A DNA stretch of 64,000 nt from Crossiella equi (GCF_017876755.1 NZ_JAGIOO010000001.1:1674001-1738000), one strand, 5' to 3'. Positions 33,627-44,349 are shown, numbered from the stretch's first letter. The notes: generated from the sequence alone by a model not told the origin. Numbers and translations: made by a program.

Positions 33627-35417
33627 TTACAGGTACTGGCCGGTGTTGCTGGCCGTGTCGATCGCCCGGCCCGCTTCCTGGTTCTTGCCGGTGACCAGGG
33701 TGCGGATGTAGACGATGCGCTCGCCCTTCTTGCCCGAGATCCTGGCCCAGTCGTCCGGGTTGGTGGTGTTGGGCAGGTCCTCGTTCTCGGCGAACTCGTC
33801 GACGATCGCGTCGTGCAGGTGCTGGACGCGCAGACCGGGCTGCTTGGTGTCCAGGACCGCCTTGATCGCCGACTTCTTCGCGCGGTCCACGATGTTCTGG
33901 ATCATCGCACCGGAGTTGAAGTCCTTGAAGTACAGGATCTCCTTGTCACCGTTGGCGTAGGTGACCTCCAGGAAGCGGTTCTCCTCCGTCTCGGAGTACA
34001 TCCGCTCCACGGTGTGCTGGATCATGGCCTGGATGCAGGTGGACCGGTTGCCGCCGAACTCCAGGAGGTCTTCCTCGTGGATGGGCAGGTTCTCGGTCAG
34101 GTACTTGGCGAAGATGTCCTTCGCCGCCTCCGCGTCCGGACGCTCGATCTTGATCTTCACGTCGAGGCGTCCCGGGCGCAGGATGGCCGGGTCGATCATG
34201 TCCTCACGGTTGGAGGCACCGATCACGATGACGTTCTCCAGGCCCTCGACGCCGTCGATCTCGCTGAGGAGCTGGGGGACGATCGTGGTCTCCACGTCGG
34301 AGGAGACACCGCTGCCACGGGTGCGGAAGATCGAGTCCATCTCGTCGAAGAACACGATCACCGGGGTGCCCTCGGAGGCCTTCTCGCGAGCGCGCTGGAA
34401 GATCAAGCGGATGTGCCGCTCGGTCTCGCCGACGAACTTGTTGAGCAGCTCCGGGCCCTTGATGTTGAGGAAGTAGGACTTCGCCTGTCCGTCCGTGTCG
34501 CCGCGGATGGCGGCGACCTTCTTCGCGAGCGAGTTCGCCACGGCCTTGGCGATCAGCGTCTTGCCGCAACCGGGCGGGCCGTAGAGCAGCACGCCCTTGG
34601 GCGGGCGCAGCTCGTACTCGCGGAAGAGGTCGGAGTGCAGGAAGGGCAGCTCCACGGCGTCGCGGATCTGCTCGATCTGCTTGAACAGGCCACCGATGTC
34701 GGCGTAGTCGATGTCGGGGACCTCTTCCAGCACCAGGTCTTCGACCTCGGCCTTGGGGACCCGCTCGTAGGCGAACCCGGCCTTGGAGTCGACCAGCAGC
34801 GAGTCACCGGGCTTGAGCGGCTGCTCGAGCAGGGGCTCGGCCAGCCACACGACCCGTTCCTCGTCGGCGTGCCCGACGATGAGGGCACGTGCCAGGCCCT
34901 CGCCCTCGGTCAGCACCTCGCGGAGCGCGCACACCTCTCCGGTGCGCTCGAAGCTGCCGAGCTCGACCACGGTGAGCGCCTCGTTGAGGCGGACACTCTG
35001 GCCGAACTGGAGGCCCTCCGCGTCGACGGCCGGCGACACCGCGACCCGCATGCGACGACCCGCGGTGAACACGTCCACCGTGGAGTCCTCGTAGCGCGCC
35101 AGGTAGACCCCGTAGCCGCTGGGCGGCTGCGCGAGGCGGTCGACCTCCTCGCGCAGGGCCAACAGCTGACCCCGGGCTTCCTTCAGCGTCTCGACCAGCT
35201 TGGCGTTGCGTTCTGTGAGCTGGCTCACACGAGTCGTGGCCTCGGCCAGTCGCTGCTCCAGCAGCCGAGCGTGCCGAGGGGACTCCGCGAGCTTCCGGCG
35301 CACCAGCGCCAGCTCATCCTCAAGGAACCGAACCTGTGCACTGAGTTCAGCGGCCGTGCCACCGCTGATCCGCTCGCCACCCTCATCGGGCTGGCTGCCG
35401 GGACGATCGTGCTGCAT
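33627..35417 (-). CDS. mpa: proteasome-associated AAA+ ATPase Mpa/ARC
   Basis: 596 residues. N-terminal coiled coil (residues 15-85, [20 protein letters not shown] onward) binds Pup. Tandem OB folds follow at about 90-230, then the AAA+ domain: Walker [21 protein letters not shown], Walker [13 protein letters not shown], sensor [20 protein letters not shown]. It ends in NTGQYL, the QYL motif that docks on the 20S alpha ring. It unfolds pupylated proteins and feeds them to PrcBA. ATG 35417 is chosen because of GGAGGAGGGG upstream and the family start MQHDRPG. A terminator follows. Confidence 0.96.
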   Translation of the reverse strand: MQHDRPGSQPDEGGERISGGTAAELSAQVRFLEDELALVRRKLAESPRHARLLEQRLAEATTRVSQLTERNAKLVETLKEARGQLLALREEVDRLAQPPSGYGVYLARYEDSTVDVFTAGRRMRVAVSPAVDAEGLQFGQSVRLNEALTVVELGSFERTGEVCALREVLTEGEGLARALIVGHADEERVVWLAEPLLEQPLKPGDSLLVDSKAGFAYERVPKAEVEDLVLEEVPDIDYADIGGLFKQIEQIRDAVELPFLHSDLFREYELRPPKGVLLYGPPGCGKTLIAKAVANSLAKKVAAIRGDTDGQAKSYFLNIKGPELLNKFVGETERHIRLIFQRAREKASEGTPVIVFFDEMDSIFRTRGSGVSSDVETTIVPQLLSEIDGVEGLENVIVIGASNREDMIDPAILRPGRLDVKIKIERPDAEAAKDIFAKYLTENLPIHEEDLLEFGGNRSTCIQAMIQHTVERMYSETEENRFLEVTYANGDKEILYFKDFNSGAMIQNIVDRAKKSAIKAVLDTKQPGLRVQHLHDAIVDEFAENEDLPNTTNPDDWARISGKKGERIVYIRTLVTGKNQEAGRAIDTASNTGQYL

Positions 35418-35655
35418 GTCGGCACCCCTCCTCCCGTGCTTCTGTCCGTTCACGGTACCGGCGATCACCGACAACATCGCTGTTGTACATGGCAACCGGG
35501 CGTGGCGAAAGGTCACAACCGCCCACTCGGCCGGTCGAACTGCTCCATCTCGGTGTAACCGGCCACAGATTACCCACTACGGTGCGTCGAGTAGAGGTCG
35601 ATCAACGCCCGAATGGGCGGATCGAGTACGCGAGCGGTACCCATAGGAGATCCTG

Positions 35656-36312
35656 ATGTCCGTCCCACCGCCTCAACCAGGCCCCTCGGCCCGGCAAGCT
35701 GGCTGGGGACAACAGCCTCATGGCTACCCACAGCAACCGGTTTTGGCCACCCGGACCGGAGTGGAGCAACCCTCGGGTGGACTTCGGCGATCGTACCAAC
35801 ATCTGGGATGGCCACGCGCCCCCAAACCCCCGGAGGGACCAGCCCCCGGCGGACCACTCCAGGGACCTCATTCCGGCCACCCGCTGCCCCAGCGGCGCCG
35901 CCCCGACCACCTGCCCTGGCTCGTGGGCGCCTGCGCGGTCTCGGCAACCGGACTGGTCACGATCCTGGTGCTGGGCCTGGGCGGGGGCGGGGGCTTCGAC
36001 AGCGCGCAGGCGGTGGTGAACGCCTACGTCGCCTCGGTCAACGAGGGCCGGCACAACCCGGAGCTGTACTGCGAGGCCTACCGCGACCAGGGCGAGAAGG
36101 ACGCTGCGGGCCGCGGCCAGGCCACCGCGAGCGCCAGCGAGGTAACGGAGAGCGGGACATCCGGTAGCGCTGTGGTCACGTTGGACACGCGGGGCCCCAC
36201 CGGTTCGATGAGAATCAGGAACAAGCTGGCGCTCACGAACGACGAGGGCTGGACCATCTGCGGAGTGATCCCGGAGATCGACTTCCCGGTCCCGACCCGC
36301 CCAGGCGGTTAG
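35656..36312 (+). CDS. single-TM protein with proline/glutamine-rich cytoplasmic N-terminus (copy 1)
   Basis: 218 residues; family not recognised. Residues 1-85 are Pro/Gln/Gly/Arg-rich and disordered. Residues 88-108 are a TM segment (LPWLVGACAVSATGLVTILV). Residues 115-218 are an extracytoplasmic NTF2/DUF4878-like domain with SAQAVVNAYVASVNEGRHNP, CEAYRDQGEKDA and a second Cys in NDEGWTICGVIPEID; the two Cys may form a disulfide. ATG 35656 with AGGAG 6 nt upstream. Divergent from mpa (238 bp apart) and followed by a gene of the same layout. Confidence 0.75.
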   Translation: MSVPPPQPGPSARQAGWGQQPHGYPQQPVLATRTGVEQPSGGLRRSYQHLGWPRAPKPPEGPAPGGPLQGPHSGHPLPQRRRPDHLPWLVGACAVSATGLVTILVLGLGGGGGFDSAQAVVNAYVASVNEGRHNPELYCEAYRDQGEKDAAGRGQATASASEVTESGTSGSAVVTLDTRGPTGSMRIRNKLALTNDEGWTICGVIPEIDFPVPTRPGG

Positions 36313-36386
36313 AAAGTCCGGGGAACCAACAGCACCGCCGCCGACTCTGACCGACCGAGACAGGCAACACACGAAGGAGCGCCCCG

Positions 36387-37331
36387 GTGACCTACCCCCC
36401 ACAGGGACCCTACGGCCAGGACCCCTACCAGCAGGGTGGCGGGCAGCCGGATCCGTACGGCGGCCAGCAGCAGCCCGGCTGGGGCCAGCAGCCCCAGCAG
36501 CCCGGCTGGGGCGGCCAGCAGCAGCCCGGGTACGGCCAGGACCCGTACGGCGGCCAGCAGCCGGGCTACGGGCAGCAGCCCGACCCCTACGGCGGCCAGC
36601 AGCCCCCGCCCGGCCAGGACCCGGGCAACCCGTACGGCACCCCGGCCCAGGGCTACCCGCAGACCGGCGGCTTCCCCGGCCAGCAGCAGCCGAACTGGGG
36701 CGGCCAGCAGTACCAGGCCTACCAGGCCGCCCACACCCCGCCGAAGAAGAGCAAGACCCCGCTCATCGTGGGCCTGGTCGGCGCGGTGGTGGTGTTGGGC
36801 GGCGGCGCGGGCGTGCTGGTGTACCTGATGAACCAGCCGCAGGACCCGAAGGTGCTCGCGGAGAAGCTGCTGGCCAACTACCAGCGCGACTTCTACTCCA
36901 GCGTGCGCCTGGTCAACATCGAGCAGGACTACCGGCCGTACCTGTGCGCGGGCGATGTCACCAACCTGCGCCAGCGGCAGGAGAACGCGCAGAAGAACTT
37001 CGAGCAGAACCCGCCCACCCGGTCCACCACGGCCTCGGCGGACACGGTCAAGATCACGGTGACCTCGGTGGAGACCACCGACACCAGCGGCACGGTCAAG
37101 GCCGACCAGGTGACCAACGAGAAGGGCAAGGAGGCGAAGAAGGTCCTCACCCTGAAGCTGGTCATGGAGAACGACGACTGGCGGGTGTGCGGCCTGATCG
37201 CCGCGCCGCAGCAGAGCGGCGGCAGCGGGTCCGGGCCGACCTCGGTGCCCCGGCCGACGCTGAGCATCCCGAAGATCACGATCCCGAGCTTCTCGCTCCC
37301 GCCGCTGCCGACCTTCACCCCGCCCAGCTGA
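36387..37331 (+). CDS. single-TM protein with QPGYG-type low-complexity N-terminus (copy 2)
   Basis: 314 residues. Residues 1-112 are built of irregular units such as QQPGWGGQQQPGYG and DPYGGQQ. TM at 124-148 (TPLIVGLVGAVVVLGGGAGV). The extracytoplasmic domain, residues 150-270, matches copy 1 in layout: LAEKLLANYQRDFYSSVRLV, LCAGDVTNLRQRQENAQKNF, NDDWRVCGLI. A Ser/Pro-rich tail follows. The spacing of the two Cys and the (N)D(D/E)(G/D)W..CG ending show it is a paralog of the preceding gene. GTG 36387 preceded by GGAG at about 10 nt. Terminated by a strong hairpin. Confidence 0.78.
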   Translation: MTYPPQGPYGQDPYQQGGGQPDPYGGQQQPGWGQQPQQPGWGGQQQPGYGQDPYGGQQPGYGQQPDPYGGQQPPPGQDPGNPYGTPAQGYPQTGGFPGQQQPNWGGQQYQAYQAAHTPPKKSKTPLIVGLVGAVVVLGGGAGVLVYLMNQPQDPKVLAEKLLANYQRDFYSSVRLVNIEQDYRPYLCAGDVTNLRQRQENAQKNFEQNPPTRSTTASADTVKITVTSVETTDTSGTVKADQVTNEKGKEAKKVLTLKLVMENDDWRVCGLIAAPQQSGGSGSGPTSVPRPTLSIPKITIPSFSLPPLPTFTPPS

Positions 37332-37338
37332 GCCAGCG

Positions 37339-37369
37339 CCGCGGCCCCGGGAGGTACCCGGGGCCGCGG
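37339..37369. terminator. bidirectional terminator between copy-2 protein and trmI
   Basis: Perfect 13-bp stem (37339-37351 with 37357-37369), loop AGGTA. Located 7 bp past the plus-strand stop and 5 bp past the minus-strand trmI stop, so it can serve both. Confidence 0.88.
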
Positions 37370-37374
37370 GCCGG

Positions 37375-38211
<837 letters not shown>

Positions 38212-38296
38212 TTACCTCCGCGTCGTGCTCGGCGCGTCCGGTGCGCCGTTCAGGGTTGGCGCACGATCGTCGCAGATGGCGGTTGCGGCCGGTCCA

Positions 38297-39427
38297 TCAG
38301 GTGCGGCGTCGGCGGCGCAGCGCCTCCCGCAGGTCCTCCCGGTGCAGCACGCCCGCCGGGCGGCCGTCCTCGTCGACCACCAGGAACTGCCAGGCCGCCG
38401 TGCCGCGCACGCGGTCGATGACCTCCTCGCCGGGCTCGGTGGACAGCAGCACGGTCTCGGCGTTGATGGGCTCGGCCGCGCGCTCGGCCGGGGCCAGCGG
38501 GCTGGTCGCCGCCAGCCGCGCCGCGGCGGCCTGGTCGAGCAGGCCCGCGGCCAGGCCGTCGGCGCGCACCAGCACCACGCCCCGGCCCGCCGAGGCGTCC
38601 AGGGCGTCGGCCACCGGGCTCTCCGCGGGCAGCTGCAACACCGGCTTGACCAGGTCGGTCAGCACCAGGCCCTCGGGCCAGGTGCGCTGGTGCTCGTTGG
38701 CCATCTCCGCGCCCGCGCCCATGATCACCGACCAGGCCATGAGCACGCACACCGCGAGCCGCAGCCACCGGTCCGGGCTCTGCGCGACCAGCCCGACCAC
38801 GGCCCACCAGACCATGATCGCGGCGACCACCCCCGCGCCGACCACGGCCACCCGGGTGCCGGTCAGCCGCCGCCCGGTGGCCGCCCAGACCAGGGCGCGC
38901 ACCACGCGCCCGCCGTCCAGGGGCAGGCCGGGCAGCAGGTTGACCACGGCCACCGCCGCGTTGGCCACGGCGAGCTGGAGCACCAGCAGCCACAGCACCC
39001 CGCCGTCCAGGAACAGCAGCCCGAGCCCGGCCAGCGCGGCCAGCCCGACCGAGACGGCGGGCCCGGCGGCGGCCACCCAGCCCTCCTGGCCGGGTTTGGC
39101 GGGCGTGCGCACCAGCTCGGCGGCCCCGCCCAGCAGCTGGAGGCGCACCCGCCGCACCGGCAGCCCGAACCGCAGCGCGACCACGACGTGGCCCAGCTCG
39201 TGCAGCAGCACCGAGACGGCCAGCAGCACGGCGAAGGCCGCGGCCAGCACCGCGGAGACGACCAGGCCCGTTCCGGGCACGAGCATGCCGACCAGGGGCG
39301 TGTACAGGACCACGATGGCCGCGGCCAGCAGCCACCAGGAGTGCGCGAGCAGCACCGGCACACCGCCGACCCGGCCCAGCAGCAGGCCGCCGTCACGCAG
39401 GCGCACGCGCCGCTGGATGGTCCTCAC
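38297..39427 (-). CDS. M50 site-2 protease with C-terminal CBS domains
   Basis: 376 residues. The intramembrane metalloprotease core has HELGH at residues 76-80 in LLAVSVLLHELGHVVVALRF and a second zinc-ligand segment in VVNLLPGLPLDGGRVVRALV (NxxPxxPLDGG). There are about six TM segments up to residue 235. The remaining 140 residues form a CBS pair (LVKPVLQLPAESPVADALDA; VLHREDLREAL at the end) that may bind adenyl nucleotides. Substrate unknown. Conserved neighbour of trmI and mpa in actinobacteria. Confidence 0.93.
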   Translation of the reverse strand: MRTIQRRVRLRDGGLLLGRVGGVPVLLAHSWWLLAAAIVVLYTPLVGMLVPGTGLVVSAVLAAAFAVLLAVSVLLHELGHVVVALRFGLPVRRVRLQLLGGAAELVRTPAKPGQEGWVAAAGPAVSVGLAALAGLGLLFLDGGVLWLLVLQLAVANAAVAVVNLLPGLPLDGGRVVRALVWAATGRRLTGTRVAVVGAGVVAAIMVWWAVVGLVAQSPDRWLRLAVCVLMAWSVIMGAGAEMANEHQRTWPEGLVLTDLVKPVLQLPAESPVADALDASAGRGVVLVRADGLAAGLLDQAAAARLAATSPLAPAERAAEPINAETVLLSTEPGEEVIDRVRGTAAWQFLVVDEDGRPAGVLHREDLREALRRRRRT

Positions 39428-39539
39428 GCCCGGCAGCGTAGGACGCGGGGTGTGCGATCGCCGTGACGAGGTGCGGCCGGGGTGTCGGCGGGGAGTGGCG
39501 GTACCGGGGAGTGTCGGTGCCCTGGCCTATGGTCATGAG

Positions 39540-40412
39540 GTGACCGAGCAGCCCCAGGTGCCAGCCCCCCGGCGTCCCGCGCTGTCGCCGTCCCGGGCCA
39601 GTGACTTCAAGCAGTGCCCGCTGCTCTACCGCTTCCGCGCCGTCGACCGGCTGCCGGAGAAGGCCACCCGGGCCCAGGTGCGCGGCACCGTGGTGCACGC
39701 GGTGCTGGAGGAGCTGTTCGCCCGGCCCCGGGCCGAGCGGGTGCCCGCCACCGCGCACGCGCTGCTGGCCCCGGCCTGGGAGCAGCTGCGCGCGCAGCGG
39801 CCGGAGCTGCTGGAGGAGCTGTTCACCGGGCCGGACGACCCGGAGCAGGCCACCTGGCTGGAGTCCGCGCGCGGGCTGCTCGACTCCTACTTCGGCCTGG
39901 AGGACCCGCGCCGCCTGGAGCCGGAGGCCTGCGAGCTGCTGGTCGAGACCGAGCTCGAGAACGGCGTGCTGCTGCGCGGCTACATCGACCGCCTCGACGT
40001 GGCGCCCACCGGCGAGATCCGGGTGGTCGACTACAAGACCGGCAACGCGCCGCGCGAGATCGGCGAGGCCAAGGCGCTGTTCCAGATGAAGTTCTACGCG
40101 CTGGCCCTGTGGAAGCTGCGCGGGGTGGTGCCCCGGCAGCTGCGCCTGATGTACCTGGCCAACCGCGAGACCCTGGAGTACACGCCGGACGAGGCCGAGC
40201 TGCGCCGCTTCGAGCGCCTGGTCGCGGCGATCTGGCAGGCCATCCTCACCGCGGGCCGCACCGGCGACTTCCGGCCCAGCCGCAGCCGCCTGTGCGACTA
40301 CTGCAACCACAAGGCGCTCTGCCCGGAGTTCGGCGGCACCCCGCCGGTCTACCCGGGCTGGCCCGAGCCCGCCGCGGCCCCGGTGGAGACGGTGCTCGAC
40401 CGCACCGACTGA
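39540..40412 (+). CDS. RecB-like PD-(D/E)XK nuclease with Fe-S cluster cysteines
   Basis: 290 residues. Nuclease motifs: GYIDRLDVAPTGEIRVVDYK, followed by TG (D...DYK), and QMKFYALALWKL. Four Cys (26 in FKQCPLLYRF; 252, 255 and 261 in LCDYCNHKALC) match the split 4Fe-4S site of AddB/Cas4-type nucleases. The PDDEXK_1 family is common next to trmI/M50 in actinobacteria; its job, presumably DNA end processing, is not established. GTG 39540 has no SD, but TATGGT lies exactly 6 nt upstream, so the mRNA is probably leaderless. Confidence 0.9.
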   Translation: MTEQPQVPAPRRPALSPSRASDFKQCPLLYRFRAVDRLPEKATRAQVRGTVVHAVLEELFARPRAERVPATAHALLAPAWEQLRAQRPELLEELFTGPDDPEQATWLESARGLLDSYFGLEDPRRLEPEACELLVETELENGVLLRGYIDRLDVAPTGEIRVVDYKTGNAPREIGEAKALFQMKFYALALWKLRGVVPRQLRLMYLANRETLEYTPDEAELRRFERLVAAIWQAILTAGRTGDFRPSRSRLCDYCNHKALCPEFGGTPPVYPGWPEPAAAPVETVLDRTD

Positions 40413-40495
40413 CTCCGTTCGGCCCATCGCGCACACCAAAGGGCACCGGTTTGCCCTTTTCCCGCATTCCCCCGACCTCCGCAAGATCCTTTCGC

Positions 40496-40501
40496 TATAA
40501 C
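40496..40501 (+). promoter_or_regulatory. -10 element of the leader ORF / amidase transcript
   Basis: TATAAC stands out in an AT-rich patch (40485-40501) between the nuclease stop and the leader ORF. No good -35 is present at 16-19 bp, so activity could depend on an activator or another sigma factor. Start of transcription would fall near 40508, about 30 nt before the leader GTG. Confidence 0.4.
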
Positions 40502-40538
40502 GGACGTGTCGAAGCCCACTCCTTGGGGGAGGTACCGG

Positions 40539-40583
40539 GTGGAAATAAGGCCGTCCGTCGAATCCTGGCGGTGCTCGCCATGA
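40539..40583 (+). CDS. 14-codon leader ORF coupled to the amidase
   Basis: GTG 40539 has an excellent SD (GGGGGAGG at 40525-40532, 6 nt upstream) and opens a 14-codon frame: VEIRPSVESWRCSP. Its TGA (40581-40583) overlaps the amidase ATG (40580-40582) as ATGA. The amidase ATG has no SD of its own, so it would depend on ribosomes finishing this leader. The alternative is that the peptide is meaningless and the SD serves an undetected frame-shifted start, but no in-frame start with an SD was found. Confidence 0.5.
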   Translation: MEIRPSVESWRCSP

Positions 40584-41386
40584 TTCCTTCACCGCACCAC
40601 AGCGGGCGCGGGGGCGCCCGGGTCCGGTTGATCGTCGTGCACACGGCAGAGGGTGCGCGCACCGTCGAGTCGCTGGGCCGTTTCTTCCAGGGGAAAACCC
40701 AGGCCTCCAGTCATGTCGGAATCGACGACAACCGCATCGAGCAGTACGTGCCGTACGACCGCGCGGCCTGGACATTGCGTTCGGGCAACCCGATCAGCGA
40801 CAACGCGGAGCTGTGCGGGTTCGCGAAATGGACGCGCGCGGAATGGCTCCGGCATCCCCGGATGCTGGAGCAGACCGCCCAGTGGATCGCGCAACGGTGC
40901 CGCGCGCGGGGAATCCCGCTGCGCAAACTGACACCGGCGCAGGTGGCCAAGGGCGAGTCGGGGGTGATCGGCCACCACGAGTGGACGGTCGGGAAGAAGG
41001 ACGGGTCCCACTGGGATCCGGGACCGCAGTTCCCCTGGGACTTGGTGATGGCCAAGGCCGGGGGCCAGTCAGGGGAGGACGAATTGCCCACGCCGAACGA
41101 GGTCGCCGCCGCCACTCTGGACATGCCGCTGGGCCCGGGTGCGGACCCGCATTCCCTGTCCGCGTTCGTGGTCAGCAACCGCGAGAACGCCGCCAAGCTC
41201 GACGAGCTGCTGACCCTGCTGCGCCCGGGCATCGAGGGCGTGCGGCACGCGGGTCAGCTCGCCGCCCTGATCGCCCAGGCGGCGGAGAGTGGTGAGGCCC
41301 TGCCCGAGGTCGCGGACCTGTCCGACGAGGACCTGGAGTTCCTGGCCAAGGCGGCCGCGACCGAGCTCGCCCGCCGCAAGGGCTGA
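40580..41386 (+). CDS. N-acetylmuramoyl-L-alanine amidase (PGRP/Amidase_2 fold)
   Basis: 268 residues. Amidase domain at residues 10-155: RLIVVHTAEG (first zinc His), SSHVGIDDNRIEQYVPYDRA, MLEQTAQWIAQRCRARGIPL, GVIGHHEWTVG (second His), HWDPGPQFPWD (Asp and distal ligand region). The layout is like phage LysA and actinobacterial PGRP amidases. Residues 165-268 are a helical tail with VSNRENAAKLDELLTLLRPG, seen in phage-derived amidases. No signal peptide is visible, so export, if any, needs a holin-like or other route. ATG 40580 overlaps the leader ORF stop. A terminator follows. Confidence 0.85.
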   Translation: MIPSPHHSGRGGARVRLIVVHTAEGARTVESLGRFFQGKTQASSHVGIDDNRIEQYVPYDRAAWTLRSGNPISDNAELCGFAKWTRAEWLRHPRMLEQTAQWIAQRCRARGIPLRKLTPAQVAKGESGVIGHHEWTVGKKDGSHWDPGPQFPWDLVMAKAGGQSGEDELPTPNEVAAATLDMPLGPGADPHSLSAFVVSNRENAAKLDELLTLLRPGIEGVRHAGQLAALIAQAAESGEALPEVADLSDEDLEFLAKAAATELARRKG

Positions 41387-41394
41387 CACCGGCC

Positions 41395-41422
41395 GGGGCG
41401 GGGGTCGCGCGACCCCCGCCCC
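41395..41422. terminator. bidirectional terminator between amidase and hisG
   Basis: Perfect 12-bp stem (41395-41406 with 41411-41422), loop GCGC, flanked by a shorter complementary ACCGG/CCGGT pair. It sits 8 bp after the amidase stop and 8 bp after the hisG stop on the other strand. Confidence 0.85.
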
Positions 41423-41429
41423 ACCGGTC

Positions 41430-42275
41430 TCAGAGGCGGCAGGACCGGATGTCGGAGGTCAGGATCGCCTTGGCGCCCAGCGCGGCGAGCCGGTCCATGA
41501 TCAGGTTGGCTTCCTTGCGCGGCACCATGGCCCGCACCGCGACCCAGTTCGGGTCGGTCAGCGGCGCCACCGTCGGCGACTCCAGGCCCGGGGTGAGGGC
41601 CACCGCGTCGTCGAGCAGGCTGCGCGGGCAGTCGTAGTCCAGCATCAGGTACTGCTGGGCGAAGACCACGCCCTGGATGCGCGCGGCCAGCTGCGCCTTC
41701 TCCGGTGTCTCCACCGAACCGGTGCGCTCCACGAGCACCGCCTCGGACACGCAGATCGGGTCGCCGAAGGCCACCAGCCCGTGCTGGCGCAGCGTGCGCC
41801 CGGAGCCGACCACGTCGGCCACCGCGTCGGCCACGCCCAGCTGGATGCTGATCTCCACCGCGCCGTCCAGGCGGATGACCTCGGCGCTGACCCCGTGCTC
41901 GGCCAGGCTGGAGCGCACCAGCCGCGGGTAGGCGGTGGCGATGCGCTTGCCGTCGAGGTCCTTGACCTGCCAGTCGTTCTCGGCCGGGCCCGCGTAGCGG
42001 AAGGTGGACCCGCCGAAGCCGAGCGCGAGCCGCTCGGTGACCGGCGCGCCGGAGTCCAAGGCCAGGTCCCGGCCGGTGATGCCGAGGTCCAGCTCGCCCG
42101 AGCCCACGTAGATGGCGATGTCCTTGGGGCGCAGGAAGAAGAACTCGACGTCGTTGACCGGGTCCAGCACGGTGAGGTCGCGCTGCTCATGTCGGCCCCG
42201 GTAGCCCGCCTCGGCCAGCATCTCGGCGGCGAATCCGGACAGCGTGCCCTTGTTGGGCATCGCGACACGCAACAT
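41430..42275 (-). CDS. hisG: ATP phosphoribosyltransferase (long form)
   Basis: 281 residues, first enzyme of histidine biosynthesis (ATP + PRPP to PR-ATP). Long form with a C-terminal ACT-like regulatory domain. [20 protein letters not shown] opens the catalytic domain. [19 protein letters not shown] and [20 protein letters not shown] hold the PRPP-binding loop. The C-terminal part [20 protein letters not shown] binds histidine for feedback. Follows hisE by 26 nt in the same transcript. Confidence 0.96.
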   Translation of the reverse strand: MLRVAMPNKGTLSGFAAEMLAEAGYRGRHEQRDLTVLDPVNDVEFFFLRPKDIAIYVGSGELDLGITGRDLALDSGAPVTERLALGFGGSTFRYAGPAENDWQVKDLDGKRIATAYPRLVRSSLAEHGVSAEVIRLDGAVEISIQLGVADAVADVVGSGRTLRQHGLVAFGDPICVSEAVLVERTGSVETPEKAQLAARIQGVVFAQQYLMLDYDCPRSLLDDAVALTPGLESPTVAPLTDPNWVAVRAMVPRKEANLIMDRLAALGAKAILTSDIRSCRL

Positions 42276-42301
42276 GGCGTCCTACTCCGTGGTCGAAGGG
42301 G

Positions 42302-42565
42302 TTACAGATATCGGTAGACGTCGTCCAGGGTGAGGCCGCGGCCGATCATGAGCACCTGGAGGCGGTAGAGCAGCTGGGAGATCTCCTCCGCCAGCTCCTC
42401 GTCCGACTCGTGCTCGGCGGCCAGCCACACCTCACCGGCCTCCTCCAGGACCTTCTTGCCCTGGGCGTGCACCCCGGCGTCGAGTGCCTCGACGGTGCCG
42501 GAGCCCTCGGGGCGGGTCTTGGCCCGCTCGGTGAGCTCGGCGAACAGCTGGTCGAACGTCTTCAC
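42302..42565 (-). CDS. hisE: phosphoribosyl-ATP pyrophosphatase
   Basis: 87 residues. All-alpha MazG-like fold: [40 protein letters not shown] and [20 protein letters not shown] with the metal-binding Glu/Asp residues. Second step of histidine synthesis (PR-ATP to PR-AMP). GTG 42565. Standard hisE-hisG operon as in other actinobacteria. Confidence 0.95.
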   Translation of the reverse strand: MKTFDQLFAELTERAKTRPEGSGTVEALDAGVHAQGKKVLEEAGEVWLAAEHESDEELAEEISQLLYRLQVLMIGRGLTLDDVYRYL

Positions 42566-42630
42566 GCCGGGAATCCTTCCACCCCGGGGCCCGCCACACG
42601 ATCGGTGGCCCCCCAGGTGTGACGAGCCGC

Positions 42631-44349
42631 TCAAGCGGTGTCGAAAAGATTCGGCAGTCCGGCCCGGTATCGCCGTGTGTCCTCCGCCTGGAGGCCCGCG
42701 AGCTCGGGAGCTTTGTACAAAGTGAACAGTCGCACCGGCGGAGCCGAGGAGCCGGAGGCGGCCAGCACGGCGTTCGCGGCGGCCCGCCCGGCCTCGTTGG
42801 CGCCCTCCATGGTGGCCAGGTTGACGTCGTTGCGCACGTAGTCCCCGGCCAGGGCGAGGTTGGGGACGGCGGTGGCGGCGTCCGGGCGGTGCTGCCAGGA
42901 GCCGACCGGGTTGACCAGCAGCGGCTCGTCGCTGCGCGCCCCGCCCGGCGAGCCGAGGCCGGTAACCGCCGGGTCGATGAACGCCGAGTGCAGGTCCTCG
43001 CGCCGCAGCAGCCGCTCGCCGGTGTCCTCCAGGCTGGCCGACAGCTGCGCCCAGATCTCCTCCACCAGCTCCCCCGGGGTGCAGAACCGGGCGGTCTTGC
43101 CGTGCAGCACACCCGGGGTGTCCCAGGAGGAGATGATCGTGGACAGGCAGTCGCGGACCGTGCCGTCCCCGTAGCGCCCGAACGCGCCGGGCCGCCAGAA
43201 CTGGGCCTGGCTGACCGAGGTCAGCGCCCACGGGGTGTCCACGTAGGACACGTGCCCGTGCACGAGCGGGAGCGTGCGGCGCAGGTAGAACATCACCCCG
43301 TTCATCCACTCCGACCGCAGGTTCGCCACCGCCGCCAGCCTCGGGTCGGCGGCCAGCAGCTCCGGCCCCCACAGCGGCAGCGCGCGCTCGACGGGCACCG
43401 CGCACACGTAGAAGTCGGCGCTCAGCGCCGAACCGTCGGCCAGGGTCACCCCGGTGACCCGTCCGCCACCGTAGGCCAGCCGGGTCGCGGTACCGGACCG
43501 GAACACCACGCCGAGCGAGCGCAGGTGCGCCACCCACGGGTCGATCCAGGCCTCGTTGCTGGGTGCGTTCAGCACGCGGTCCACCACACCGTCGCTGCCC
43601 CGCCCGAGCGCGGTGTTGAGGAACGCCTCGAGGATCTTGCCGACGGTGTACGTGCTGGCCTCCTCGGCGCGCACGGCCACCAGCAGCCGGGTCAGGCCCA
43701 CCCCGAGCACGCGCTGGTACTCCGCCGAGCGGGTGCCCGCGCCGATGAAGTCCCACCAGCCGGTGCGCTCCCACTGCCCGAGCCGCCGCTCGTCACCGCT
43801 GGTCAGGTAGACCGCGAGGCGGTTGGCGAAGTGCGTGACCTCCCACAGCGGCAGCCGCAGCGTGGTGTCCAGCAGCGCGATCAGCGCGGGCAGCAGCAGG
43901 AGCGGGTCCAGGCTCGGCAGGGGCAGCTTCAGCGGTACGAACAGGTCGAACCGCCCGCCGGTGCGGGAGAGCCGGAACACCGAGGCGTCCACCAGGTTGT
44001 CGTGCACGCCGCCCGAGTTGCCCGGGAACGGGATGCGCCGCATGGTGTCCGGCAGGTTGCGGTAGAAGCCGGGGAAGAACCGGAACCCGTGCTCACCGGG
44101 CAGCTCCGGCCGCCCGCCCGCGCCGCTGCCCGGCACCGGGATGCTGCGCGACTTGCCGCCCAGGTCCTTGCGCTCCAGCACGGTGACCGCGAACCCGCGC
44201 TCGGCCAGCTCGTGCGCGGCGGTCAGCCCGCCGACCCCGCCGCCGAGCACCAGCACGGTGGGCCCGGACCGCCCCCGCGGCACGGGCAGGGCCGTCACCG
44301 CGCCGAGCGCCGCCGTCCGGGAGAGGAAGTCCCGCCTCGTCCATCCCAT
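42631..44349 (-). CDS. Tat-exported FAD-dependent oxidoreductase (phytoene-desaturase-like)
   Basis: 572 residues. A twin-arginine signal begins at residue 3 ([20 protein letters not shown]). The FAD motif is at residues 30-60 ([20 protein letters not shown], then [15 protein letters not shown]). The body contains [20 protein letters not shown] and [20 protein letters not shown], typical of the hydroxysqualene-dehydroxylase / carotenoid-desaturase superfamily, often seen with a secreted Tat version in actinobacteria. Substrate unknown. ATG 44349 preferred (AGGGGG 8 nt upstream) over GTG 44355. TetR gene ends 73 bp upstream on the same strand. Confidence 0.87.
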   Translation of the reverse strand: MGWTRRDFLSRTAALGAVTALPVPRGRSGPTVLVLGGGVGGLTAAHELAERGFAVTVLERKDLGGKSRSIPVPGSGAGGRPELPGEHGFRFFPGFYRNLPDTMRRIPFPGNSGGVHDNLVDASVFRLSRTGGRFDLFVPLKLPLPSLDPLLLLPALIALLDTTLRLPLWEVTHFANRLAVYLTSGDERRLGQWERTGWWDFIGAGTRSAEYQRVLGVGLTRLLVAVRAEEASTYTVGKILEAFLNTALGRGSDGVVDRVLNAPSNEAWIDPWVAHLRSLGVVFRSGTATRLAYGGGRVTGVTLADGSALSADFYVCAVPVERALPLWGPELLAADPRLAAVANLRSEWMNGVMFYLRRTLPLVHGHVSYVDTPWALTSVSQAQFWRPGAFGRYGDGTVRDCLSTIISSWDTPGVLHGKTARFCTPGELVEEIWAQLSASLEDTGERLLRREDLHSAFIDPAVTGLGSPGGARSDEPLLVNPVGSWQHRPDAATAVPNLALAGDYVRNDVNLATMEGANEAGRAAANAVLAASGSSAPPVRLFTLYKAPELAGLQAEDTRRYRAGLPNLFDTA

